Assembly (NCBI RefSeq): GCF_000739915.1
Contig: NZ_BBJT01000003.1
Location: forward strand, 868,001 to 932,000
DNA: 64,000 bases
Reading direction: 5' to 3'
Source of the DNA: Paenibacillus chitinolyticus NBRC 15660
GTDB taxonomy: Bacteria > Bacillota > Bacilli > Paenibacillales > NBRC-103111
Shown here: positions 55,838-64,000 of the stretch, piece by piece
Layout of the letters: every line of letters begins with the position of its first letter
Numbering within the stretch: position 1 is the stretch's first letter
Notes under the pieces: generated by a model
The model's input: only the letters and a program-made list of their open reading frames with translations
What the model was told of the DNA's origin: nothing
Databases searched by the model: none
Program-made: the position numbers and the translations under genes

Positions 55838-58171
55838 TTAATAATTGCTAGGGTCTTCCGGGTTAACCGGAGGCGTGGTTCCGCCGTTTCCGCCTTTGCC
55901 GTTATCGTAGGCGTTCACTTCGAACGTAATGATTTTGTCGTACAGGATGTAATCCTTACGGTTTTTGAAAGGTCCCTTGTTGTTCTCGTGCTTGTCGATC
56001 GCGAACATAACCGGACCTTTGCCGGCCGCGCGGCCTTCGTACCACGCGATAAACGCGTTAACCTCGTTCATGGAAAGATCGTACTCTTTCTCGGTTCCGT
56101 TGTTAAGCGTAATGACGAGAATGGCGCTGTCACCGGATTCTTCCTCCGGCGGAATGACTACGTCTCCCGCTTTAGGAGTAGCGGACGCTTCGTTGGACGG
56201 CGCGCTCTCTCCTGCTGGGGCTACTGCCGTTACTACATAGTAGTATGTCGTGCCGTTGACGACATTTGTATCGGTGTACGTATACGTCGCACCCGTAACC
56301 GAACCGACGGTTACGTACGGACCGCCTGCAGTTGTGCTGCGTTTAACGTTGTAACTAGTCGCATTGTTTACGCTGTTCCAAGCAAGCGTAACTTTTTTGT
56401 CCCCGCCTGCGGCTGTCAGGTTAAGCGGAGCGGCAACCGGCGGCTCGACGGCTTTGCCGAAGACGTTCCATTCCTTAACAAAACCGTTGGTATGCTTCAG
56501 GACGACGACACTTACATTTTTCACCGGAGCAGCCAATGTTTCTACCGTATCATTTTGAGCGGGTGTGTAGCTGAAAAGCAAATTGCTGTTAGTATCGTAA
56601 AATTCAACGATAGCTCCTGAAGACCCGTTTACAATAACGGCTTCAATATTTTTGGGTGTATCGAAATTGTACCAAGCCATTCCTCTCAGTACAAACTGAG
56701 TGGCAATATTATTGTCGGTCATGATTCGTTCCGAACCTGTGGGATTGGAAATTGCTGTCCCCGTTTTCAAAATCTTACGGTCCAACAAGCCTCCCGTATA
56801 TTTGGTTGCATCCGGTTTAATTTCTTTTTCCGGAGAAGGTGCACTCTCACCGGCTTCGTTGACAGAGGTCACGACATAATAATAAGTCGTTCCGTTTGTT
56901 ACGGTTGTATCCGTAAACGAAAGTTCCTTCGTATTGGCAACGAGAGTGTAAGGGCCCCCTTTTGTGGCGGAACGTCTGACGTTATACGTTTTTGCGCCTT
57001 TGGAATCCCAATATAAATCAACAGTCCGATCACCGGCTTGTATCCAGTTGATGACCGTTGAAAGTGGCTTGGCGGATGGGCTTTCAAACAAGTTCCATTC
57101 ATTCACGAAAGCATTTGTATTTTTTTTCAAAAGAGCAGTTGTGACGTTTTTCACGGGTGTCGGCAAAGATTCCACTCCGTCTAGTGTGATAGGCGTGTAA
57201 GAGGACAATAAGTTGTCGTTTGCGTCATAGAATTCAACGGTTACACCTCCCGTCCCTTGGATGATAACGGAATTGATTTCTTTGGGGGATTGAAAGGTAT
57301 GCCAGACAAGAATCCCGGGTGTTAACAAATAGCGTGTCGTGGCATCGTTATCCGTCATAACCCGCTCGGTTCCTGTAGGATTGTTTACAGCCGGGCCTGT
57401 CTTTAGCCATAAACGATCCAGCAATCCGCCGGTATACTTAGTCGCCTCCGGCTTAATTGATTTTTCCGGAGAAGGAACACTTTCTCCCGCCTCATTGACG
57501 GCTGTAACTACATAATAGTAAGTCACTCCATTGGTCACGGTCGTATCCGTGTAGGTTGTTGAAGTAAGATCGGAAGCAAGGAGCGCATAAGGACCTCCGG
57601 GCGATACGGAACGTTTAACTTTGTAGGATTTAGCGCCGGTAGAATTCCAATTCAGATCCACCGTTTTGTCGCCGCCTTGGATCCAATCTATCTTTGTGGG
57701 CAGAGGAGCGGCCGTTGGATTTACAAACAGATTCCATTCGTATGCAAAAACATCCCTATGTTTCAAAACAACAGTCGATACGTTTTGGACGGGTTGGGGA
57801 AGAGTCTCAACTCCATCCATTGTAACAAGCTTATAACTGTATATCAGATTATTGTTTGAATCGTAAAAATCAATGACACTGCCTAAAGAGCCGGCTTTAA
57901 AAATCACAGCATTGACTTGTTGAGGTGTGGAAAAGGTGTGCCAGAACATTGAGGGAGCACGAAGTACCGTTCTTGTGGTCGCATCCCCATCCGTGATTTC
58001 TTTTACCACTGTTCCCGTCGGCTGCCCGACAGTAGTGCTCGTTTGCAGAGACACACCATCTAACAATCCTCCTGTATATGGGCTAGCCGCTTCGGCACGA
58101 TAACTCATCATGCCGGAAACAAATAAAAAAGCAAAAAAGAACATAATTATTTTTATTTTACTTATCTTCAT
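55838..58171 (-). CDS. Large secreted repeat protein: three discoidin-like plus Fn3 units
   Basis: 777 residues, AT-richer than its neighbours. Signal peptide (about 1-28), then three tandem units of about 215 residues, each with a beta-sandwich part (YTGGLLDG/R...TG...TDNDATTR...W-F, ...EWNLF) and a fibronectin type III part (VDLNWNSTGAKSYKVKRS...YYYVVTAVNEAGES). The end (about 690-777) is a different domain (NNGTEKEYDLSMNEVNAFIAWY, IDKHENNKGPF) that recurs at the C-termini of paenibacillus surface proteins. No catalytic domain. Probably surface binding. AAATTTTTGGAGG ribosome site; monocistronic. Confidence 0.82.
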   Translation of the reverse strand: MKISKIKIIMFFFAFLFVSGMMSYRAEAASPYTGGLLDGVSLQTSTTVGQPTGTVVKEITDGDATTRTVLRAPSMFWHTFSTPQQVNAVIFKAGSLGSVIDFYDSNNNLIYSYKLVTMDGVETLPQPVQNVSTVVLKHRDVFAYEWNLFVNPTAAPLPTKIDWIQGGDKTVDLNWNSTGAKSYKVKRSVSPGGPYALLASDLTSTTYTDTTVTNGVTYYYVVTAVNEAGESVPSPEKSIKPEATKYTGGLLDRLWLKTGPAVNNPTGTERVMTDNDATTRYLLTPGILVWHTFQSPKEINSVIIQGTGGVTVEFYDANDNLLSSYTPITLDGVESLPTPVKNVTTALLKKNTNAFVNEWNLFESPSAKPLSTVINWIQAGDRTVDLYWDSKGAKTYNVRRSATKGGPYTLVANTKELSFTDTTVTNGTTYYYVVTSVNEAGESAPSPEKEIKPDATKYTGGLLDRKILKTGTAISNPTGSERIMTDNNIATQFVLRGMAWYNFDTPKNIEAVIVNGSSGAIVEFYDTNSNLLFSYTPAQNDTVETLAAPVKNVSVVVLKHTNGFVKEWNVFGKAVEPPVAAPLNLTAAGGDKKVTLAWNSVNNATSYNVKRSTTAGGPYVTVGSVTGATYTYTDTNVVNGTTYYYVVTAVAPAGESAPSNEASATPKAGDVVIPPEEESGDSAILVITLNNGTEKEYDLSMNEVNAFIAWYEGRAAGKGPVMFAIDKHENNKGPFKNRKDYILYDKIITFEVNAYDNGKGGNGGTTPPVNPEDPSNY

Positions 58172-58314
58172 TTCTTTTCCTCCAAAAATTTTTATTTGCC
58201 ATTATTATGATACTATAGAACTATAATTATGTCATTAATAATTTATATTAGGAAATATTATCTGGAAATTAATATGATTTCGGGTTTTCTAAAAATTCAT
58301 TTCTGAATAAAAAG

Positions 58315-58343
58315 AAAAAAGAGCTGAATAATCAGCTCTTTTT
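58315..58343. terminator. Terminator
   Basis: GAGCTGA-ATAA-TCAGCTC flanked by AAAAAA and TTTTT, so it can act in both directions; serves the quinone oxidoreductase gene on the minus strand. Confidence 0.8.
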
Positions 58344-58370
58344 ATCCATATCCCATTTACGAGTAGAGAT

Positions 58371-59372
58371 CTATTCCGCATCCGCGGTAATATCCAGAAT
58401 CACCTTGCCTTTGTTCCGGTTCGCTTCCATCCACTCGTGGGCTTCACGCACACGGCTCCACGGGAAAATCCGGTCCACAACCGGTTGTAAAGCACCGTCC
58501 GCGAAGCCGGAGGATGCCTGCTGCCAGAACTGCTGGGTCAGCCGGATTTTATCTTCGCGGCTGCGGCTGCGCAGCGTGGACCCGATGATGGAAATCCGTT
58601 TCATCAGCAGAGGATTCAAATCAAAGCTTTCCATCGGGACTTCGGAACCGCCCGTCATGCCCACGAGGACGATACGTCCGCCTACGGCGGCGCCGGCCAG
58701 ATGGTCCGTAAAATACGGGGCGCCTACGAGATCGAGGACAATATCGCTGCCGTGTCCGCCTGTCGCCTCGTTTAGCCAAGGGACAAAGGAGCCTTCACGG
58801 TAATTCCAGCATCCTTCCGCGCCAAGCTCCCGGCAAAATTCAAGCTTTTCGCTTGAGCCCGCAGTCACCAGAGCATGAGCCCCGAATTCCCTGGCGAGCT
58901 GAATCGCAGCCGAACCGACGCCGCTTGCGCCGGCATGAATGAGCACATAGTCCCCTTCCGTCATTCCTGCCAGTTTAACGAGGTTGAGATAAGCCGTCAG
59001 AAATGCCTCCGGAATAGCCGCTCCTTCCGCATAACTTAGATTAGCCGGTAAACGCATCGCCATGCCGGCAGGAACGGCTACCCGCTCGGAATAACCGCCC
59101 CCGGGAAGGAGCGCACAGACTCGCTCGCCTTCTCTCCAGCCGGTAACGCCGCTTCCTACGCCTATAACAACGCCTGCCATTTCCAGGCCGAGTATGTCCG
59201 ATTCCCCGGGAACCGCCGGGTACTTGCCTTCACGCTGCAGCAGATCCGCACGGTTGAGACCCGCCGCCTTCACTTGGATAAGCAGTTCGCCTTCGCCCGC
59301 AACGGGGTCGGGCCTTTCCCCGATATACAGCTCTTCCGGTCCGCCGTATTGTTTGATCTGTACCGCTTTCAT
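58371..59372 (-). CDS. NADPH:quinone oxidoreductase, zinc-independent MDR family
   Basis: 333 residues from ATG 59372 (GAGGAGTG upstream). MKAVQIKQYGGPEELYIGERPDP, ADLLQREGKYP, NADP-binding VLIHAGASGVGSAAIQLAREFGA. Reduces quinones or enones with NADPH; PIG3-like. The 280 bp to the next gene hold a small run of AATCAGCA/AATAAGCA repeats at about 59565-59605. Confidence 0.9.
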   Translation of the reverse strand: MKAVQIKQYGGPEELYIGERPDPVAGEGELLIQVKAAGLNRADLLQREGKYPAVPGESDILGLEMAGVVIGVGSGVTGWREGERVCALLPGGGYSERVAVPAGMAMRLPANLSYAEGAAIPEAFLTAYLNLVKLAGMTEGDYVLIHAGASGVGSAAIQLAREFGAHALVTAGSSEKLEFCRELGAEGCWNYREGSFVPWLNEATGGHGSDIVLDLVGAPYFTDHLAGAAVGGRIVLVGMTGGSEVPMESFDLNPLLMKRISIIGSTLRSRSREDKIRLTQQFWQQASSGFADGALQPVVDRIFPWSRVREAHEWMEANRNKGKVILDITADAE

Positions 59373-59653
59373 CGGGATCACTCCTCTGGTTGATAAACAT
59401 CTGCAATAGGTATTAGTATACCACGCACAGATGGCAATTGCTTGCCCGCCGCCCATCAGCAAAATTGTTCCAACCGAGGTATACTTAAAACATCCGCTTG
59501 AATTTTAACCGCCGGGGCCGGAATAAACGCAAAGCCATCCTTTTACTTAAAAAGATCCCCCTGCAGCCAATCAGCAATAAGCACTATGCAATAAGCAATC
59601 AGCAGTCAGCCGTGCCCGCAAAACAAACAGTTCAGAAAGCGAGGCTCTCGATC

Positions 59654-60769
59654 ATGAATCTTTCCAGCCGTTCCAACCGATTTTGTACGCTTTTTCAAAT
59701 CCGCTATCCCCTTATCCAGGCCGGAATGGCCGGCGGAAGCACAACGCCGGCCCTCGTGGCCGCCGTATCCGAAGCCGGCGGCCTCGGGACACTGGGCGCC
59801 GGCTACATGACGCCGGAGCAGATTTCCGCCGCCATCCGCGAAATCCGCAGCCGGACGGACCGCCCTTTTGCCGTGAACCTGTTCATTCTGCCCGAACCCG
59901 GGCAAGGCCCTCATGAACAGGAACAGCGGCAAAAAGCCGACGAAGCATGGCGGCTGCTTGCTCCCCTGCGGGAGAAGACGGGCACCCGCGAGGAGCGGCC
60001 TCCCGCCGTGTGGAGCGAATCATACCGGGAACAACTCGCCGTCCTCCTGGAGGAGCGGGTCCCGGTATTCAGCTCCACGTTCGACGTGCCGGATGCGGCT
60101 ACTCTCGCGGAATGCGCGCGTCTCGGCATCCGGACGATCGGCACCGCGACAACCGTGCGGGAAGCCGCCGCGCTGGAGGAAGCCGGGGTCGACGCGATCG
60201 TCGCCCAGGGCAGCGAAGCCGGCGGCCACCGCGGCACGTTTCCCGGCGATAGCGACGGCGAGCCGCCGCTCATCGGCACGATGGCTCTCGTGCCGCAGAT
60301 CGCGGACCTCGTCCGAGTGCCGGTCATCGCCGCCGGCGGCATCATGGACGGCCGCGGCATAGCCGCCGCACTGGCCCTCGGGGCGGAGGCCGTGCAGCTC
60401 GGCACGGCGTTCCTCGCCTGCGCGGAGAGCGGGGCCCACGCCGTCCACAAGGAAGCCGTACTCGCCGCACGCGACGAGTCCACCGTGCTTACGCGATCGG
60501 TGTCCGGCAAGCATGCCCGCGGCATCCGGACGGCGCTGCTGGATGAGCTGCGCCCTTTGGACAGCCGACTTCCTTCCTATCCCGCGCAGAACGCTCTCAC
60601 CCAAGGGATTAGGCGAAGCGCCGCCAAAGCGGGCAACCCGGCTTATATGGCCATGTGGGCGGGCCAGGCCGCATCTCTCGCAAGACGCAGCGGAGCCGCG
60701 CAGATCATCGAAGAGCTGGTACGGGAAACCGGCGAGGTGCTGAACCGGCTGAGCGGACAGAAGCTCTGA
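59654..60769 (+). CDS. Nitronate monooxygenase, class I
   Basis: 371 residues from ATG 59654 (GAGG 9 nt upstream; an open frame of 156 nt precedes it without a start signal). FMN barrel with YPLIQAGMAGGSTTPALVAAVSEAGGLG, AQGSEAGGHRGTF (catalytic His region), VIAAGGIMDGRGIAAALALGAEAVQLGTAFL. Oxidises propionate-3-nitronate and similar. Very GC-rich. Confidence 0.92.
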   Translation: MNLSSRSNRFCTLFQIRYPLIQAGMAGGSTTPALVAAVSEAGGLGTLGAGYMTPEQISAAIREIRSRTDRPFAVNLFILPEPGQGPHEQEQRQKADEAWRLLAPLREKTGTREERPPAVWSESYREQLAVLLEERVPVFSSTFDVPDAATLAECARLGIRTIGTATTVREAAALEEAGVDAIVAQGSEAGGHRGTFPGDSDGEPPLIGTMALVPQIADLVRVPVIAAGGIMDGRGIAAALALGAEAVQLGTAFLACAESGAHAVHKEAVLAARDESTVLTRSVSGKHARGIRTALLDELRPLDSRLPSYPAQNALTQGIRRSAAKAGNPAYMAMWAGQAASLARRSGAAQIIEELVRETGEVLNRLSGQKL

Positions 60770-61108
60770 CGATAAGCGGAAGGTCCCGAGGATTTAATGG
60801 ACCTCGCTCAAACCCATAGAAAAATGGACCGCAACCGGAATCCCCCGCTTCTACTAACAAACATCGCAAGCTCTCGTTAAGCGGAGAAAAGCTCCAAGCC
60901 GGAGCTGCCGTCATGCGGCACCGCACTGCTCGAAGGGAGCAGTAAATAGTTGTACACCCGTCGCTTCCCGGACATCGCCGTGCGTTTGCGGCGTCTCAAA
61001 AAACACACGGACAGTTGCATCGGTCGTCCGTGATAAAGGAAGCCCGAGGATATTGACGATACAATCGCGAAACCCTTCAAAATCGTCAGCCAAGCTGCCT
61101 ATTCACGC
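60770..61108. other. Intergenic region without a recognised gene
   Basis: Only short frames on both strands, none with family resemblance or a ribosome site. A small hairpin ACTGCTC-GAAG-GGAGCAGT near 60925-60945 may end nitronate monooxygenase transcription. Confidence 0.5.
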
Positions 61109-61154
61109 AAAAAGCCTGCACGGAAGAGAAAATTCCCTTCCGTGCAGGCTTTTA
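61109..61154. terminator. Terminator of the alpha/beta hydrolase gene
   Basis: AGCCTGCACGGAAG and its complement around a 10-nt loop, A-run and T-run on either side. Confidence 0.88.
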
Positions 61155-61172
61155 TAATGTAGGCATAATGCC

Positions 61173-62858
61173 TTACTTCGTTTTCTTCACCCAATCGGCG
61201 ATATCCTTGATAACGGAAGCCGGTGTATTGGCCGGTTCGTTATACTCCGCACCGGTCGATTTTTCGTCAACCTCGGCAAATACATGGTTCAGCTTCGGAT
61301 ACAGCTTGAATTCCACGTTCGAACGGTCCTTAAGGGCTTCTTTCCATTTGTCCAGATGATAAGCGAGCACCTGGGCATCGTTATCCCCTTGCAGGATCAG
61401 CATCGGCTTGTCCTGCTTTTTAGCGATTTCGGAGGCGGAATAGTTGCGGAAATCCATCCACCAGTAAGCGTTGCTCAACGCAAGATCTTTGGGGAGGTTG
61501 TCCACGGAGTACTGCGGATCTTTGATGAGCTTAAGCTGCTGCTCCCAGAAGGCGACCTGCTGCTCCAGTATGCTCGTATCCAGACCGCGTTCCCGGCTTA
61601 CTTCGAGCTGGTACTTGGACTGCTCCAGCACGACGTCTTCGATGGAGTTGGTCGGTCCGGCCAGCACGACGGCACCGGCCAGTTTCACGTCCTTGACTCC
61701 GTCGATAATACGTGGAACGATCATCCCGCCTTGGCTGTGACCCGCTACGAAAATGCGCTGGGGATCGATTCCCTCCGTCTTCGCGAGCTGATTAACCGCG
61801 TATACGGCATCCGCTACAGTCTCGTCCTGTACCGTAAAAGTCGGCGTAGCCGATTTGAACGGGTGCTCGCGCGTCACTTTCTCGTAGCGGAGAGTAGCGA
61901 TTCCCTCGGCGGCCAGGCCGACCGCCATATCCCGGAACAGCTTGGTGCCGCCGATCGACTCGTCGCGGTCGTTGGCGCCGGAGCCGTGAACGAGGACGAC
62001 AACCGGATGCGGTCCCGGTTTATTAGGCAGCGTGAGCGTGCCCGGAAGAACGAGCCTGCCTTCGCCGAGCTTCACTTCTTTTTCAACATAAGCGCTGGAA
62101 TCGTCATAGGACGGTTTCCGGTAAGTATCCGGAGAATAGTAAGGCGGTATGTATAAATCGTCGATACGTTCCTGCTTGTCGAACCGGACTGTCATCTGAA
62201 ACGGCACGGTGCTCTGCGTTTCATAGGTCAGGTAGACATTTTCATGCACGGAATTGCTTGCCGTTCCGGCCCCAAGCTGCCCGGTTATCGGTCCGTACAT
62301 GTTGGTGTAATACTGCGATATGGAATGAAGCTGATTGGCGTTGAGAGATTTTTTGAGGTCTTCGTTAAAATAAGAAACCGCGCTCTCGTTGTCTCCCTGC
62401 AGCCAGTGACTGGCAAAGGCGCTTGCCGCCGCTTTCAAGTCCCCTTTCGGGATGATCAGCTTGTCGGTTTGCGGGTCCCAGGAGACAGCCGTGTGCAAAG
62501 CCTCCGTCAAAAAACTCAGAGGAACGAACGCTTTTTCGTCCTTGATTTGGACCGCAGCTCCTAGTTCCACTTCTTTATCGTTGATCCGGGCGGTAGATTT
62601 TCCGATCGCAAGCGTAATCGTATCGCTCCCAAGCGACAAGGTTACGGTACGCTCTTCGTTATTCCAGGCTACCTTGGCACCGGCCGTTTCGCTTACAAGA
62701 CGCAGAGGAGCGAGAACGGTTGCCGCCTTCGTATCGGAAGCGGAGACGGATCCGGCAGCCCCTGGTGTATCTACGGAAGCCGCGGCCGCGGGTACCGCAC
62801 CGGCGAGCAGCATGGATGCAATTACGGCAGATTGCCAGATTGGCAGATGTTTTTTCAT
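61173..62858 (-). CDS. Secreted alpha/beta hydrolase with copper-amine-oxidase-like N-domain
   Basis: 561 residues. Signal peptide (ends AAA-SVDT), a CuAO N-terminal-like stalk domain (about 40-135: LRLVSETAGAKVAWNNEERTVTLSLG, AFVPLSFLTEALH), a DUF3887-like helical stretch (about 140-240), then an alpha/beta hydrolase: VVLVHGSGANDRDE, nucleophile Ser in VAGHSQGG, Asp in ILQGDNDAQV, His in PKLNHVF. Likely an exported esterase held in the wall by the stalk. Substrate unknown. Confidence 0.9.
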   Translation of the reverse strand: MKKHLPIWQSAVIASMLLAGAVPAAAASVDTPGAAGSVSASDTKAATVLAPLRLVSETAGAKVAWNNEERTVTLSLGSDTITLAIGKSTARINDKEVELGAAVQIKDEKAFVPLSFLTEALHTAVSWDPQTDKLIIPKGDLKAAASAFASHWLQGDNESAVSYFNEDLKKSLNANQLHSISQYYTNMYGPITGQLGAGTASNSVHENVYLTYETQSTVPFQMTVRFDKQERIDDLYIPPYYSPDTYRKPSYDDSSAYVEKEVKLGEGRLVLPGTLTLPNKPGPHPVVVLVHGSGANDRDESIGGTKLFRDMAVGLAAEGIATLRYEKVTREHPFKSATPTFTVQDETVADAVYAVNQLAKTEGIDPQRIFVAGHSQGGMIVPRIIDGVKDVKLAGAVVLAGPTNSIEDVVLEQSKYQLEVSRERGLDTSILEQQVAFWEQQLKLIKDPQYSVDNLPKDLALSNAYWWMDFRNYSASEIAKKQDKPMLILQGDNDAQVLAYHLDKWKEALKDRSNVEFKLYPKLNHVFAEVDEKSTGAEYNEPANTPASVIKDIADWVKKTK

Positions 62859-62976
62859 GAGGTCACCTCAATTTTGAAATAGTTGGGGAATCTAGCAGCC
62901 TCTTTCTAGCAGCCGCCATCTATCAGTATAGCACAATCTTCCAAACGGTCGACGGGACTTAAGTAGGAAGTACGCC

Positions 62977-63006
62977 AAAAAGGCAGGTCCCGAAGAACCT
63001 GCCTTT
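62977..63006 (-). terminator. Terminator of dps
   Basis: AAGGCAGGTTC-TTC-GGGACCTGCC then TTTTT on the minus strand. Confidence 0.85.
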
Positions 63007-63017
63007 ACTAAGAAAAT

Positions 63018-63473
63018 TTAAGCGCGGCCCAGGAAGGCGCCCAACATCCAGACGTGTTTCTGAAGCGATGCCTGCAGCCCGGTCAGCATATCCGCCGTCG
63101 GCTCGTCCCCTTCTTCTTCGGCTGCCGCAATGCTTTCCCGAAGAAATCCGACCAGCCGTTCAAAGTCGCCGCGTACCGCTTCTACCATCTGCTCCGCGGT
63201 TTCGGATCCCGCAGCTTCCTGCAGACGAGCCAGCTTTAAAGCCTCTGCGAGTGTCGCGACGGGTTTGCCTTTCAGCGCCAGCACCCGCTCCGCGATTTCG
63301 TCGATATGCTGCGCCGCTTCGTTGTAAAACTCTTCGAATTTTGCATGAAGCGTAAAGAAATGAGGCCCGTTAACGAACCAGTGGAAGTTGCGCAGTTTCA
63401 TGGAAAGGACCGTCCAGTCGGCGGTCAGATGATTTAATTGCGTCACAGTTTTCACTTGGGTCAAAGTTTTCAT
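63018..63473 (-). CDS. dps: Dps-family DNA-protecting ferritin
   Basis: 151 residues, four-helix ferritin. Intersubunit ferroxidase residues H31, H43, D58 and E62 with canonical spacing (RNFHWFVNGPHFFTLHAKF, AAQHIDEIAERVL). Stores iron oxidised by peroxide, protecting DNA. A perfect PerR box in the promoter indicates peroxide induction, as with mrgA. Confidence 0.95.
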   Translation of the reverse strand: MKTLTQVKTVTQLNHLTADWTVLSMKLRNFHWFVNGPHFFTLHAKFEEFYNEAAQHIDEIAERVLALKGKPVATLAEALKLARLQEAAGSETAEQMVEAVRGDFERLVGFLRESIAAAEEEGDEPTADMLTGLQASLQKHVWMLGAFLGRA

Positions 63474-63538
63474 AGTTTGTTTCCTCCTTGTTAACGCTCA
63501 TGTGAGTTTAATTATTCTTCTTTTGTTGCCGTACATTT

Positions 63539-63567
63539 AGTTTATCACCACCCTTATTTAAAATCAA
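63539..63567 (-). promoter_or_regulatory. Sigma-A promoter of dps
   Basis: TTGATT (63562-63567), 17 bp, TAAACT (63539-63544) on the minus strand. Confidence 0.6.
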
Positions 63568-63574
63568 TACTTAA

Positions 63575-63589
63575 TTATAATAATTATAA
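63575..63589. promoter_or_regulatory. PerR box
   Basis: TTATAATAATTATAA, a full match to the PerR consensus TTATAATNATTATAA, 8 bp upstream of the dps -35. It sits inside a wider inverted repeat CCCTTATTTA (63551-63560) / TAAATAAGGG (63587-63596). Confidence 0.9.
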
Positions 63590-63601
63590 ATAAGGGTTGT
63601 G

Positions 63602-63631
63602 AAAAAGGCAGGAGATCACTCCCGCCCTTTT
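63602..63631 (-). terminator. Terminator of topB
   Basis: AAGGGCGGGAG-TGAT-CTCCTGCCTTTTT on the minus strand. Confidence 0.8.
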
Positions 63632-63643
63632 GACTTATGAAGG

Positions 63644-64000
63644 TTAATCGTCTTTTTTGGCCAAGGCCGCCTTAAGAGCATCTCCCAGACTCGACCCTAA
63701 ATCTTCTTGCTTGCTGTACTGCTTGACGAGCTTCTGCTGCTGATGCTTGGCGACTTTCCCCGTACTTTCGCCCAGCACTTCGACGACATTGCACGGGAGG
63801 CACTGGACGTATTTGCCCGCTTTGCCGGTTTTCAGCTCCATCTTCTTATGACACTGCGGGCAGCGCCGGTTGACGAGCTGCTTCTCCGCGGAGCGGCGGT
63901 ATTCGCACTCACGGTTCGCGCACACGAGCATTTTGCCGCGTTTGCTGTTCCGCTCCATTAACCGTTCTCCGCATTCGGGACACCGGCTGTTCGTCAGGTT
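63644..64000 (-). CDS. topB: DNA topoisomerase III, C-terminal end
   Basis: Partial: enters from the right edge. About 118 C-terminal residues with three successive zinc-ribbon-like repeats (SRCPECGERLMERNSK, VCANRECEYRR, RRCPQCHKKMELKTGKAGKYVQC) and a Lys/Gln-rich tail. Matches the C-terminus of Bacillus TopB (type IA, decatenating). A type I enzyme of the TopA kind has similar ribbons, so the assignment is likely and not certain. Confidence 0.75.
   Translation of the reverse strand, partial: NLTNSRCPECGERLMERNSKRGKMLVCANRECEYRRSAEKQLVNRRCPQCHKKMELKTGKAGKYVQCLPCNVVEVLGESTGKVAKHQQQKLVKQYSKQEDLGSSLGDALKAALAKKDD

Noticed and set aside
59565-59605. Short AATCAGCA/AATAAGCA repeats as a possible CRISPR or REP element
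   Set aside because: Units are 8 bp, irregular and without spacers; simple local duplication.

Overview
The window comes from the chromosome of an endospore-forming Firmicute, most likely Paenibacillaceae. The gene order is the familiar one for that group: spo0A, spoIVB, recN, argR, tlyA, dxs, ispA, xseB, xseA, folD, nusB, Asp23 pair, accC, accB, the full spoIIIAH-AA operon, yqhV, then efp, an Xaa-Pro peptidase, aroQ, yqhR and yqhQ. A spore photoproduct lyase, a sigma-K type promoter on a 30-residue coat-like peptide, three 0A boxes in front of spo0A and abundant GTG/TTG starts agree with this. The core is visibly GC-rich; a few stretches are clearly more AT-rich and look acquired.

Layout. 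1-2323: a secreted polysaccharide lyase family 8 enzyme (cut by the window edge) behind a secreted dockerin protein. 2673-7806: a 5-kb integrated element sitting in the 3' end of spo0A. Its two ends are a 129-bp repeat of the spo0A C-terminal coding sequence, in the same orientation and exactly 5005 bp apart, with a 35-bp identical core. The copy at 7678 completes a full-length spo0A; the copy at 2673 is the stranded 3' end and is followed by a terminator that was probably spo0A's own. The element carries a tyrosine recombinase with a complete catalytic set next to the rebuilt spo0A, a serine recombinase without its catalytic N-terminus, a YheC/D-type ATP-grasp gene, a broken glycosyltransferase, an aspartoacylase-like zinc hydrolase and a small unknown gene.

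7678-29912 is a long minus-strand housekeeping and sporulation block: Spo0A and SpoIVB; DNA repair (RecN, XseAB); isoprenoid precursors (Dxs, IspA); folate (FolD); fatty acid initiation (AccBC); and the eight SpoIIIA channel proteins plus YqhV, with a sigma-E type promoter in front of spoIIIAA. 30059-32189 is divergent: comA-comB (sulfolactate formation, a spore solute in Bacillus) and a DUF441 membrane protein. 32356-41000 holds aspartokinase, a three-gene ABC importer, EF-P, an Xaa-Pro peptidase, AroQ, YqhR and YqhQ.

41184-50735 is largely metals and repair: patatin, MntR, SplB, CcdA, a ZnuABC zinc importer with two Zur-like operators, MetRS under a T-box, YidD and the Fur-family regulator Zur. 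50978-64000 is miscellaneous: a metallo-beta-lactamase-fold hydrolase, a DsbA/FrnE oxidoreductase, the small coat-like peptide, a CNNM/CBS membrane protein, a YibQ-type deacetylase, a large AT-rich repeat protein, a quinone oxidoreductase, a nitronate monooxygenase, a secreted alpha/beta hydrolase, Dps with a perfect PerR box, and the C-terminus of topoisomerase III. No rRNA, tRNA or CRISPR was seen.
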